Of a DNA stretch of 64,000 nucleotides, positions 35,156 through 45,681 are shown in pieces. Numbering within the stretch: the stretch's first letter is position 1; each line of letters begins with the position of its first letter. Below the pieces are notes generated by a model, which ran no database searches, was not told where the DNA came from, and saw only the letters and a list, made by a program, of their open reading frames with translations. The position numbers and the translations under genes were made by a program. This DNA is from Terrimonas sp. (GTDB lineage Bacteria > Bacteroidota > Bacteroidia > Chitinophagales > Chitinophagaceae): positions 1 through 64,000 of the forward strand of contig NZ_QCZJ01000015.1 of the NCBI RefSeq assembly GCF_003075435.1, written 5' to 3'.

Positions 35156-38100
35156 ATGGCATTGAAGTATAAAGAATATACCGGGTTGAACTTACCTGCG
35201 GTTGAACAGGAAATATTAAAAAAGTGGGCTGACGAAAACGCATTTGAAAAAAGCGTGGATATAAGAGAAGGCTCTACGCCTTTTGTATTTTATGAAGGCC
35301 CCCCGAGCGCTAATGGCATGCCGGGTATTCACCACGTTATTTCGCGTACACTTAAGGACCTGGTGTGCAGGTATAAAACCATGCAGGGCTTCCAGGTTAA
35401 ACGGAAGGCCGGTTGGGATACTCACGGTTTACCGGTGGAACTGGGTGTGGAAAAAATGCTGGGGATCACCAAAGAAGATATCGGGAAAAAAATATCTATT
35501 GAAGAATATAACGCCACCTGCCGCAAAGAGGTATTGAAATATAAAGACAAGTGGGATGAGCTTACCAATAAAATGGGTTATTGGGTTGATCTTTCAGATC
35601 CTTATATCACTTTCGAAAACAATTATATAGAAACGCTTTGGTGGTGTTTGAGTGAATTATACAAGAAAGGTTTATTGTATGAAAGCGTTAGCATTCAGCC
35701 ATATTCTCCTGCAGCCGGTACAGGTTTAAGTTCTCACGAACTGAACCAGCCGGGTACATATAAAATGGTAAAGGATACGAGTGCCGTGGCTATGTTTAAA
35801 GCGGTAAAAAATGAAAAAAGCGCTTTTTTATTTGATGCCGCCAAAAGCGATGAGGTATTTTTTCTTGCTTGGACCACCACACCGTGGACACTTCCTTCAA
35901 ATCTTGGATTAACGGTTGGCGCCAACATAGACTATGTGCTGGTACAAACATTTAACCCTTATACCCACCTGCCGGTAAATGTTGTGCTGGCAAAAGCATT
36001 ACTTGGCAAGTACTTTAAAGCAGAAGAAGAAAATGGTGATTTTGAAGGATACTCAGCCGCAACCAAAACGCTTCCCTGGAAAATATTAGCCTCATTTAAA
36101 GGAAAAGAACTGGAAGGTTTACAATACGAGCAGTTATTGGCGTTTGAAGCCAACTCACCTGCAGTTGTGGAATCTTTAACCCCTGGCGCAAAGCCATTCC
36201 GTATAATATTGGGTGATTTTGTAACCACAGAAGATGGTACAGGTATAGTGCATACTGCCCCTGCTTTTGGCGCTGATGACTTCAGGGTAGGTAAAAAATA
36301 CAATATCGGTATACTTACTATGGTTGATAAAACCGGTAAGTTCCTTGATGGGCTGGGTGAATTCAGCAACCGCTATGTAAAAAACTATAAGGACGAAAAA
36401 GATTATGTGGATGTGAATGTTGACATCTGCGTAAAGCTGAAAAAAGAAAACCGAGCCTTTAAGATTGAAAAATACGAGCATAATTATCCGCACTGCTGGC
36501 GCACAGATAAGCCGGTACTGTATTATCCGCTGGATGCCTGGTTTATTAAAACCACCGCATTAAAAGACAGGATGATCGAGCTTAACAAGACCATCAACTG
36601 GAAACCAAAATCAACCGGCGAAGGCCGCTTTGGTAACTGGCTGGAAAATATGGTTGACTGGAACCTGAGCCGCAGCCGCTATTGGGGAACACCTTTGCCC
36701 GTTTGGAGAACAGAAGATGGCGATGAGGAAACCTGCATTGGTTCAATAGCTGAGCTTAATGCTGAAATCAAAAAAGCCGGCGAGGTATTGGGAGGAGATG
36801 TAAATAAAAACTACCTGCATGAAGGTATTCTTGATCTTCATAAACCTTATGTAGATGAAGTGATATTGGTGAGCAAAACCGGCAAACCCATGAAACGCGT
36901 CCCGGATTTGGTGGATGTTTGGTTTGATAGTGGCGCCATGCCTTACGCGCAATGGCATTTCCCTTTTGAAAACAAGGAAATATTTGCCCAAAACTACCCG
37001 GCAGATTTTATAGCCGAGGGCGTTGACCAAACCCGTGGCTGGTTTTATACTTTACACGCTTTAGGCAGCCTGCTCAAAGAATCGGTGCAGGAAGAGCTGA
37101 AAAAGTCAGGTTTTGATGTGAACGACGAAAAATATCCCGGCTTAGCCTATAAAACCTGCGTTTCAAATGGGTTGGTGCTGGATAAGAATGGCAACAAAAT
37201 GAGTAAACGCCTCGGTAACGTGGTTGACCCGTTTGCCACCATTGAAAAATTTGGCGCTGATGCCACCCGCTGGTATTTAATCACCAATGCGTCTCCCTGG
37301 GATAGCTTAAAGTTTGATATTGAGGGCATTAAAGAAGTTCAGCGCAAGTTCTTCGGTACATTGTATAACACCTACCAGTTTTTTGCACTATATGCTAATG
37401 TGGATGGCTTTGCTTTTAAAGAAGCCTATATTCCATTGACGGAAAGACCTGAAATTGACCGCTGGATACTTTCTTCATTAAACAGTTTAAAGAAAAGGGT
37501 TGCCGGGTATATGGACGATTATGAACCTACTCACGCCGGCAGGGCCATAGAAGATTTTGTGGATGAGCACCTCAGTAACTGGTATGTGCGTTTATGCCGC
37601 CGCCGTTTCTGGAAAGGTGAGTATGAACATGACAAAATTTGTGCATACCAAACTTTATTTGAGTGTCTTGAAACGGTTTTACAGCTCATGTCGCCTATTT
37701 CACCTTTTTTTGCAGATGCTGTATTTTCTAACCTAAATGCGGTTTCCGGGCGTCAAAAAGTAGCATCCGTTCATCATACACGCTTTCCCAAAGCAGATCT
37801 TGCTGCTATTGATGAATCACTGGAAGAAAGAATGCAACTGGCGCAGGATATCTCTTCCCTGATCCTTTCCTTAAGAAAAAAAGTTAATATAAAGGTTCGC
37901 CAGCCGCTCCAAAAAGTACTCATCCCGGTTACAAATACTAATATTATAGCACAAATTGATAAAGTAAGCGACCTGATAAAAAGCGAAGTAAATATTAAAG
38001 AGATTGAATATTTAACCGAAGGAAATGGCTTTATCAACAAAAAGATCAAGCCCAACTTTGTAGCGCTTGGTAAAAAGCTTGGCGCCAAAATGAAACCGGT

Positions 38101-38560
38101 AAGTGCTGCTTTAGCTGCTTTTACACAGGATGATATAGCCACTATTGAAAAGGAAGGCGTTTATATATTTACTATTGATGGAGAACAGATACCTGTACAA
38201 CTGTCTGAAGTTGAGATACAAAGCGAAGATGTGCCGGGATGGATTGTTGCCAACAAGGGACAGCTAACCGTAGCCCTTGATGTAACGCTTACCCCTGCAC
38301 TTGAAAACGAGGGAAATGCCCGTGAGATCGTAAACCGCATACAAAAGATAAGGAAAGACAGCGGCTATGAACTTACCGACCGCATTTTAGTGAAACTATC
38401 TGAAAATAGTACGCTTAAACCATCTATCACTGAATTTAATACATATATTTGCGCCGAAATTTTGGCAGATAAATTAGAATGGCTACCAGATATTACGGAT
38501 GGAGTTGAAATTGAAGTAAATGACATACCTTTAAAAATCTTAGTTACCAAAAAAGCATAA
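35156..38560 (+). CDS. ileS: Isoleucyl-tRNA synthetase
   Basis: 1134 residues, class Ia synthetase charging tRNA-Ile. The HIGH motif appears as GMPGIHH (residues 54-60). The CP1 editing insertion runs from about residue 190 (TTPWTLPSNLGL, GTGIVHTAPAFGADD). KMSKR is at 681-685 (GNKMSKRLGN). An anticodon-binding tail (SPISPFFADAVF, RLCRRRFWKGE) and a C-terminal domain up to 1134 complete it. The length matches the eukaryotic-like IleRS type common in Bacteroidetes, which lacks the Zn-finger tail of E. coli IleS. I chose the ATG at 35156, where MALKYKEYTGLNLPAVEQEIL begins. It is followed after 4 bases by the DksA-like gene. Confidence 0.96.
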   Translation: MALKYKEYTGLNLPAVEQEILKKWADENAFEKSVDIREGSTPFVFYEGPPSANGMPGIHHVISRTLKDLVCRYKTMQGFQVKRKAGWDTHGLPVELGVEKMLGITKEDIGKKISIEEYNATCRKEVLKYKDKWDELTNKMGYWVDLSDPYITFENNYIETLWWCLSELYKKGLLYESVSIQPYSPAAGTGLSSHELNQPGTYKMVKDTSAVAMFKAVKNEKSAFLFDAAKSDEVFFLAWTTTPWTLPSNLGLTVGANIDYVLVQTFNPYTHLPVNVVLAKALLGKYFKAEEENGDFEGYSAATKTLPWKILASFKGKELEGLQYEQLLAFEANSPAVVESLTPGAKPFRIILGDFVTTEDGTGIVHTAPAFGADDFRVGKKYNIGILTMVDKTGKFLDGLGEFSNRYVKNYKDEKDYVDVNVDICVKLKKENRAFKIEKYEHNYPHCWRTDKPVLYYPLDAWFIKTTALKDRMIELNKTINWKPKSTGEGRFGNWLENMVDWNLSRSRYWGTPLPVWRTEDGDEETCIGSIAELNAEIKKAGEVLGGDVNKNYLHEGILDLHKPYVDEVILVSKTGKPMKRVPDLVDVWFDSGAMPYAQWHFPFENKEIFAQNYPADFIAEGVDQTRGWFYTLHALGSLLKESVQEELKKSGFDVNDEKYPGLAYKTCVSNGLVLDKNGNKMSKRLGNVVDPFATIEKFGADATRWYLITNASPWDSLKFDIEGIKEVQRKFFGTLYNTYQFFALYANVDGFAFKEAYIPLTERPEIDRWILSSLNSLKKRVAGYMDDYEPTHAGRAIEDFVDEHLSNWYVRLCRRRFWKGEYEHDKICAYQTLFECLETVLQLMSPISPFFADAVFSNLNAVSGRQKVASVHHTRFPKADLAAIDESLEERMQLAQDISSLILSLRKKVNIKVRQPLQKVLIPVTNTNIIAQIDKVSDLIKSEVNIKEIEYLTEGNGFINKKIKPNFVALGKKLGAKMKPVSAALAAFTQDDIATIEKEGVYIFTIDGEQIPVQLSEVEIQSEDVPGWIVANKGQLTVALDVTLTPALENEGNAREIVNRIQKIRKDSGYELTDRILVKLSENSTLKPSITEFNTYICAEILADKLEWLPDITDGVEIEVNDIPLKILVTKKA

Positions 38561-38564
38561 ATGC

Positions 38565-39437
38565 ATGCCAACCAACAAAAAGCCAGCAAAAAAAGCGGCT
38601 CCACAAAAAGCTAAGGCTGTAAAAGCTGCCCCTAAAAAAGCGGCTAAGCCTGCAAAGGTAGCTCCGAAAAAGGCGGCTAAGCCTGCTGCAAAACAGGTAA
38701 AACCTGCTAAGCCGCAAGCTAAAAAAGCGATTGCAAAGCCTGTTAAGAAAGCTGCTCCGGCAAAAAAAGCCCCGGTAAAACCTGTTGTTTCTGCAAAAAA
38801 GGCAGAACCAAAAGTTAAACCTGAAGCAGTTAAAAAAGCTGTAAATACAGCTCAGCCACAGGCTCAGGTAAAAACAACCCAGGTTGCAGAAATCAAGAAG
38901 CCTGCTGTTAAGGAGAAAGCGAAAGCGGAAGATGTAAAACCTTCAAAACCAGTTGTAATACCTAAGTTAAGCACCAATAACGCAAGGAAATACGAACCAG
39001 AATTTACACAATCCGTGCTTGATAGACCGGCAGCACAACAAAATGGACCAGTAATGAGATACAGTGATGCAGAGTTGACAGAATTTAAAGAATTGATACA
39101 GCGTAAATTAGATGCAGCTAAGAAAGAGCTTTCCTACCTGCAGGGTTTAATTACCCGCAAAGACGATATGGGTGGCGATGAAAGCGAAAACCGCTACATG
39201 ACGATGGAAGATGGCAGCATAAGCATGGAAAGAGAGCAATTGAGCCAGATGGCAAGCAGGCAGATACAATATATTGATCACCTGGAAAAAGCCATGATGC
39301 GCATAGAAAATAAAACTTATGGCATCTGCCGCGTAACAGGCAAGCTTATAGACAAAGCCCGCCTCCGCGCTGTTCCTCATGCTACATTAAGCATTGAAGC
39401 TAAAATGGGATACGCAAAGAATCCCAATATTCAGTAA
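38565..39437 (+). CDS. DksA/TraR-family regulator with histone-H1-like tail
   Basis: 290 residues, starting 4 bases after ileS, so cotranscribed with it. Residues 1-100 are almost only Lys, Ala, Pro and Val in KKAAPKKAAKPA-type repeats, like histone H1 or bacterial Hc1-type DNA-compacting tails. Residues 160-290 are a DksA/TraR domain: the coiled-coil ELTEFKELIQRKLDAAKKEL and IQYIDHLEKAMMRIENKTYGIC. In E. coli DksA the following Cys4 zinc finger is CxxC...CxxC. Here only one Cys (GICRVTGKLI) is kept. The block ARLRAVPHATLSIEAK is intact. DksA binds the RNA polymerase secondary channel and acts with ppGpp. The tail suggests additional DNA binding (inference). Confidence 0.9.
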   Translation: MPTNKKPAKKAAPQKAKAVKAAPKKAAKPAKVAPKKAAKPAAKQVKPAKPQAKKAIAKPVKKAAPAKKAPVKPVVSAKKAEPKVKPEAVKKAVNTAQPQAQVKTTQVAEIKKPAVKEKAKAEDVKPSKPVVIPKLSTNNARKYEPEFTQSVLDRPAAQQNGPVMRYSDAELTEFKELIQRKLDAAKKELSYLQGLITRKDDMGGDESENRYMTMEDGSISMEREQLSQMASRQIQYIDHLEKAMMRIENKTYGICRVTGKLIDKARLRAVPHATLSIEAKMGYAKNPNIQ

Positions 39438-39493
39438 GAATACGTTATACTGAGCTGTTATCCCCCGGGAAAAACAGCGAATAAATATTTATT

Positions 39494-39520
39494 ATGCGAA
39501 GCATCTGCTTCGCATTTTTT
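39494..39520 (+). terminator. Terminator of the ileS-dksA-like operon
   Basis: ATGCGAAGCA (39494-39503) and TGCTTCGCAT (39506-39515) form a perfect 10-bp stem, followed by TTTTTT. It lies 56 bases past the stop codon. Confidence 0.85.
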
Positions 39521-39538
39521 ACTGTATTACCCCCTTAA

Positions 39539-39572
39539 GCAAAGCATGGAATCTATAGATTCCATGCTTTGC
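39539..39572. repeat. Perfect 34-bp palindrome
   Basis: GCAAAGCATGGAATCTA (39539-39555) is followed directly by its exact reverse complement TAGATTCCATGCTTTGC (39556-39572). It sits between the ileS operon terminator and the convergent small gene at 39597. It could serve as terminator for the minus strand, although no long T-run follows, or bind a dimeric protein. Confidence 0.75.
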
Positions 39573-39596
39573 CATTATATGAAACATAAGTACGTA

Positions 39597-39800
39597 TTAC
39601 CAGCCTTGTTTTGCAGTGCCTGCCTGTATAGCAGCCAGTGCTTTTGCTTCACCCAAAAGAGTAGTTAATTTGTTTCCTTTACCGTCATGCCCCTGTGCCA
39701 TATAAGCACCTTTAGCGGTTTTGGTTATTACGGCATCCTGAATAGGAACATTCTTTTCTTTTGTTTTTACGTTGTATGCTGTTAATGTTGTGTCTGACAT
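39597..39800 (-). CDS. Small conserved protein, 67 residues
   Basis: Soluble protein with no signal peptide: MSDTTLTAYNVKTKEKNVPI, then AVITKTAKGAYMAQGHDGKGNKLT. A short motif TKTAKGAYMAQGHDGKGNKLTTLLGEAKA suggests a small beta-rich fold. I do not recognise a named family. Similar short proteins occur in Chitinophagaceae (memory, unverified). A -7-like box TATCTTCG on the minus strand (plus 39864-39871) supports a real gene. It is a single gene between the palindrome at 39539 and gyrB. Confidence 0.65.
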   Translation of the reverse strand: MSDTTLTAYNVKTKEKNVPIQDAVITKTAKGAYMAQGHDGKGNKLTTLLGEAKALAAIQAGTAKQGW

Positions 39801-39863
39801 TTTAATGAGTTTTTATTGTGAATAATCGTTTTATTAAATCTTTTGCGAATATGTATTCAGGTT

Positions 39864-39871
39864 CGAAGATA
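39864..39871 (-). promoter_or_regulatory. -7-like box TATCTTCG of the small gene
   Basis: Minus-strand TATCTTCG, one mismatch to TAnnTTTG, 64 bases before the ATG at 39800. No -33 element identified. Confidence 0.35.
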
Positions 39872-39904
39872 ATAAAATATCATTTCCGTAAATGCTAAAA
39901 TTAT

Positions 39905-41902
<1,998 letters not shown>

Positions 41903-41933
41903 TCAACTGTTTTCTTACTAAAAAAATATCATG

Positions 41934-41941
41934 CAAAGGTA
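41934..41941 (-). promoter_or_regulatory. gyrB -7 box TACCTTTG
   Basis: An exact TAnnTTTG match on the minus strand, 47 bases before the ATG. No clear TTG at -33. Confidence 0.55.
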
Positions 41942-42237
41942 CAAAAATTAAGCCGGGGAGAGGTGATTTGGAAGGCTTTTTTTAGGGTATTTACACGCAT
42001 TGTTTCCACATGTATTTGCGTAGAAATTACAGTAAAATCACAGCTCGCTTACTTTACCATGTATTTTAGCAACATATTCTTTATTGTGTCTCCTGGTTGT
42101 ATTTGCAATCTGCCCTGTTAAATGAAAAAGTTGTCAAATTTGCCAGCTTTTCCTGCCGTGGCCAGGTGGCGTCTTTTGTGATTCATAAGACACACACTAC
42201 GGCGACAATCGCCTAAGTTTTTGCGGTATAAACAATC
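41942..42237. other. 296-base gap without a recognised gene
   Basis: The region upstream of gyrB and downstream of the DUF2461 gene contains no reading frame or hairpin that I can support. CACTACGGCGACAATCGCC at 42194 and GGCCAGGTGGCGTC at 42161 are GC-rich patches without clear pairing. Confidence 0.4.
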
Positions 42238-42912
42238 TTATTCTTTATCCCCTATAGCCCTGTTCAAAAATTCAATCAGCGGTTGTAATGCTACAAATGC
42301 TTCCACACTCTTTTTCACCAGGTCTTTTGATGCGAGCTCCGCATCTGTAAAAGGCTGCATGGCAATCCAGCTCTTGTATTTCAGGTAATCTGCCGCAGGA
42401 TTATCTTTTGTATATCCTTTAGGGACATTGGCTAAGCGAAGCGCTGCATCCTGGTCGAGCGTTTTATATACAGCCGTAAACTTTTTCGCCGTGATGATCT
42501 TTTTAAACTCATCAAAGCAATAATCAATCTCCTGCCGTATTTTTTGTGTTTCTGCGGGCATTGGCATCCAGATACCGCCGCCGATAAAACTATTACCAGG
42601 TTCAAGGTGAAAATAATAACCCGCGAAGATGGATTTTTTGCCACCCCTGTTAATGCTCGCTGCAAAATTCTTTTTATAGGGTGTTTTATCTTTACTGAAG
42701 CGTATATCGCGATTGATGCGGAACATACATTCCTTTGCCGCAAGAGATGCAACAGAAGCATCTTTTTTTCCATAGGCATCAATCAGCTCCTGTATAAAGT
42801 TTTCAAAATCTTTTTTTGCTGTTTCGTATTTCGGACGATTTGTATCAAACCAGGGCTTGTTATTATTTTTTGTGAGTGATTTTAAAAATTGAATAGTGGA
42901 TTGCTGCAGCAT
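42238..42912 (-). CDS. DUF2461-family protein
   Basis: 224 residues. The TIGR02453-type block is clear: TIQFLKSLTKNNNKPWFDTNRPKYETAKKDFENFIQELI. FRINRDIRFSKDKTPYKKNFAASI, FAGYYFHLEPGNSFIGGGIWMP and PKGYTKDNPAADYLKYKSWIA follow. The family is widespread in bacteria and some plants and fungi, with no agreed function. No signal peptide. The gene stands alone, and its upstream gap is a short-word repeat tract. Confidence 0.9.
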   Translation of the reverse strand: MLQQSTIQFLKSLTKNNNKPWFDTNRPKYETAKKDFENFIQELIDAYGKKDASVASLAAKECMFRINRDIRFSKDKTPYKKNFAASINRGGKKSIFAGYYFHLEPGNSFIGGGIWMPMPAETQKIRQEIDYCFDEFKKIITAKKFTAVYKTLDQDAALRLANVPKGYTKDNPAADYLKYKSWIAMQPFTDAELASKDLVKKSVEAFVALQPLIEFLNRAIGDKE

Positions 42913-42989
42913 AACAAATATAATTTTGCTTAGGCAGGCAATTTACAGGTTGTTGTGAAAAAGCAGGTTGTTTTTTTGAGAAGTAAAAG

Positions 42990-43103
42990 GATATGAGGAG
43001 TTAGCGGTTAGCTATCAGCGTTCAGCTGTGGGCTGTGGGCAGTCAGTACGCATCAGCCATCAACCATTAACCCTAAACTATAAACCACAAACCTCCAGCT
43101 TTC
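42990..43103. repeat. Intergenic short-word tract (longest copy)
   Basis: Imperfect runs of AGTTAGCGGTTAGCTATCAG, TTCAGCTGTGGGCTGTGGG, CATCAGCCATCAACCATTAAC and CCTAAACTATAAACCACAAACC fill most of the 231-base gap. Each word is 6-10 bases and varies slightly. No coding signal. Confidence 0.55.
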
Positions 43104-43143
43104 AGGAATTTCAATCATTCTCCTTCCTACGCCTTTCTCCTCT

Positions 43144-43707
43144 CTATTTCACCCTGGCCCAGTTCTCTCCACTTTTAATTCTGTATAAAGTCATTTCACT
43201 TACCTTGTATTTTTCAGCAAGCTGTTTATAGGTAAGTTTACGCTTTGGATCAGTGATCGCTTTTTTGATGATGCTTACCTGCGAGGCTTTGAGTTTTAAG
43301 CCAGAAGAACGGTTAGCCTGTACTTTTTTATACGCAATCTTAGCCGGGCTTTTCTGCTGGTGGCTGCTTACTTCGCCCAGTGTTGCCCATTTAAGATTGG
43401 AGGCCTTATTATCCGTTTTATTGTAGTTGATATGAATAACGTACTGATGTTTGGGAGAAGGTTTTTTACAAAAAATACGGGCTATCTCTCTGTGAATATA
43501 TATAGTGCCTTTATTGTTGGGGCGATGAAGATTAAGACTGCGATATCCTGTGGTTAAGGAACCGCTAAGGAGTTGACCGTCTTCGTAAATATCATTGGTA
43601 AAACTTGCAACTCTTCCCTGGTTAGAAACGGTGTATTTCTTTCTTAATGCTGCCCAGCCAGGGAACTGTAGAGGTTTCCAGGTTTCGCCTGCAACTTTCT
43701 TAATCAT
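43144..43707 (-). CDS. NUMOD4/HNH homing-type endonuclease, free-standing
   Basis: 187 residues. The NUMOD4-like start GETWKPLQFPGWAALRKKYTVSNQGRVAS is followed by GYRSLNLHRPNNKGTIYIHREIARIFC and an HNH-like core YVIHINYNKTDNKASNLKWAT. In the usual core (VNHIDGNKxNNxxxNLEWVT) the first Asn is Ile here. The C-terminus LTYKQLAEKYKVSEMTLYRIKSGENW is a helix-turn-helix for DNA recognition. Such proteins cut DNA at specific sites and often move with phages or introns. This copy lies between two unrelated chromosomal genes and shows no intron around it. It may be domesticated or mobile by itself. Confidence 0.87.
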   Translation of the reverse strand: MIKKVAGETWKPLQFPGWAALRKKYTVSNQGRVASFTNDIYEDGQLLSGSLTTGYRSLNLHRPNNKGTIYIHREIARIFCKKPSPKHQYVIHINYNKTDNKASNLKWATLGEVSSHQQKSPAKIAYKKVQANRSSGLKLKASQVSIIKKAITDPKRKLTYKQLAEKYKVSEMTLYRIKSGENWARVK

Positions 43708-43850
43708 ATATGATGTTTTTAGGTTGTATAAATGTAATACAATCTCATGGTATAGCTTATTTTTTGTTTATCCTTCTTTTCGTAAATAGCTTGAGGTTGC
43801 ATTAATGACCGGATGAAGATATTAGTATGTATACAACCTGCTAAAAGCAC

Positions 43851-43883
43851 AAAAGCCCCGATGTAGAAACATCGGGACTTTTG
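43851..43883 (-). terminator. Terminator of the M3 oligoendopeptidase gene
   Basis: AAAAGCCCCGATGT (43851-43864), loop AGAA, then ACATCGGGACTTTT (43869-43882). One G-U pair. The minus strand is followed by TTTTGTGC. It lies 38 bases past the stop codon at 43921. Confidence 0.75.
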
Positions 43884-43920
43884 GTTAAGGCTCTGATTAG
43901 TAGCTATTTTAAAAATTTGC

Positions 43921-45639
43921 TTATGCCGGCATTTCGGTATCAACAAATTCCATTAATTCTTTTATGTATGCTGGTGAAAAATTAAACTGCAAACCTGCTG
44001 TCTTATATAATTCCGGCAATGTTCTCGTTCCCCCCAAACTTAAAGCATTCATATAATTATCCAAAGCTTTTTCTTTATTTTCTTTGAATTGTTTCCACAT
44101 GCCGATAGCACCAAGCTGCGCTATACCATACTCAATGTAGTAAAAAGGAACCTCATACAGGTGTAACTGGCGCTGCCAAGCGTTTTCACGATAATCGTCT
44201 AACCCTGTGAAATCTATTTCGTTAGATGAAAATTCATTTAAAATCTCCATCCATCTTGTTTTTCTTTCTTCAACAGTATGAAACGGGTGTTCGTATATCC
44301 AATGCTGGAGTTTATCGATAGTAGCTATCCATGGCATTACGGTAATTACTCTTTCCAGCTGATGTTCTTTCGCTCTTGCAAGATCATCAGCAGCGTTAAA
44401 GAACGTATCCCAGTAATCCATCGTAAATAATTCCATCGACATACTGGCTACTTCTGCCATTTCAATGGGGTATTCTTTAAATGCGCTCAGCTCCAGCGGA
44501 TGCGATAAAAAAGAATGAATAGCATGGCCGCCTTCATGTACCATTGTAGTTACATCGTGCATTTGCCCGGCAGCGTTCATAAAAATAAAGGGCGCACCGC
44601 TTTCAGCCAACGGCATATTATATCCGCCGGGAGCCTTGCCTTTCCTGCTGTCAAGATCAAGATGTTTTAGTTCATCCATTTTACGAAGACAGTCGGCAAA
44701 AAATGGACGCAACCTGTTAAAGCATTGAATAGATTTCTCCAAAAGCTCTTTCCCGTTTTTAAACGGACGTAAAGGCGCTGTGCCCTCAGCTTCTGCTTCA
44801 GTATCCCAGGGGCGGAGTATACCAAGCCCTAATTTCTTTTTTTTCTTCTTGTTGATCTTATCTACCAATGGCATTACATATTGCTTCACGCCTTTGTGAA
44901 AATCAAAGCAGTCTTGTTTGGTATAATCAAACCTTCCTTTTTCAACAAAAATATAATCGCGGTAATTGCTGAATCCTGCATTTAATGCCACCTGGTGGCG
45001 CTTATGAATAAGCACAGTGAAAAGATCATTCAACACATCTTTATCCTGCAGTCTTCGCTCATTGATTTTTCGATAAACCAATTCACGACGTGCCCTGTCG
45101 TGACTTTCTAAAAATTTGGAAGCCTGTTGCAGTGTGTATTCTTTTCCTTCCACTTCAACAGTCATTTTTCCAACAACTGCACCGTACTGTTGTTGCTCTA
45201 CACTCAATTCAGAAAGTAGCGGAATATTCTCTTCACGAAAAAGATCAATATTCTTTTTAACTGAACGCAGGTAAGTAAAATACTTATCGTGGTCAAGCGC
45301 TTCGGTATAAGGATTATCCATCAGCTTTTTATTGATGGCATCACTATACGGCTGAATATGAGGAGAAATATTTGTATAAAAGAAATTGAATGCATCTCTT
45401 AATGCGGCATTCTCCGTATCGCAGGTCATGCGAACCTGCCGCCAGCAGGCATCTTCAGATACCACTGCCTCCAGTTCACTTACATCTTCAAGCCATTGCT
45501 CCAGTTCTTTTTTGGAATTTATTTTACGATCAACCAACGCTTTGAAATAAGGCTCCAGCGCTTCCCAGGTTGTAACCTCAAAATCTCCGGGTAAAAAGTG
45601 TCTTTCTTTCTTGTGTATATCAGCGGTTGCCTTAATCAT
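43921..45639 (-). CDS. M3-family oligoendopeptidase (PepF-like)
   Basis: 572 residues, cytoplasmic zinc peptidase that trims oligopeptides. The metal site is MVHEGGHAIHSF (HExxH), with the third ligand Glu in EYPIEMAEVASMSMELF. The substrate block GGYNMPLAESGAPFIFMN precedes it. YYIEYGIAQLGAIGMWKQ near the C-terminus is the family signature. KKKKKKLGLGILRPWDTEAEAEG is a long basic/acidic loop. The start MIKATADIHKKERHFLPGDFEVTTWE is usual. The DUF5606 gene upstream is separated by only 42 bases and shares the strand, so the two may be cotranscribed. Confidence 0.92.
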   Translation of the reverse strand: MIKATADIHKKERHFLPGDFEVTTWEALEPYFKALVDRKINSKKELEQWLEDVSELEAVVSEDACWRQVRMTCDTENAALRDAFNFFYTNISPHIQPYSDAINKKLMDNPYTEALDHDKYFTYLRSVKKNIDLFREENIPLLSELSVEQQQYGAVVGKMTVEVEGKEYTLQQASKFLESHDRARRELVYRKINERRLQDKDVLNDLFTVLIHKRHQVALNAGFSNYRDYIFVEKGRFDYTKQDCFDFHKGVKQYVMPLVDKINKKKKKKLGLGILRPWDTEAEAEGTAPLRPFKNGKELLEKSIQCFNRLRPFFADCLRKMDELKHLDLDSRKGKAPGGYNMPLAESGAPFIFMNAAGQMHDVTTMVHEGGHAIHSFLSHPLELSAFKEYPIEMAEVASMSMELFTMDYWDTFFNAADDLARAKEHQLERVITVMPWIATIDKLQHWIYEHPFHTVEERKTRWMEILNEFSSNEIDFTGLDDYRENAWQRQLHLYEVPFYYIEYGIAQLGAIGMWKQFKENKEKALDNYMNALSLGGTRTLPELYKTAGLQFNFSPAYIKELMEFVDTEMPA

Positions 45640-45681
45640 AATCGTAATCAGGAAAAGAGATAAGCAAAAAGAGCCGTTATA

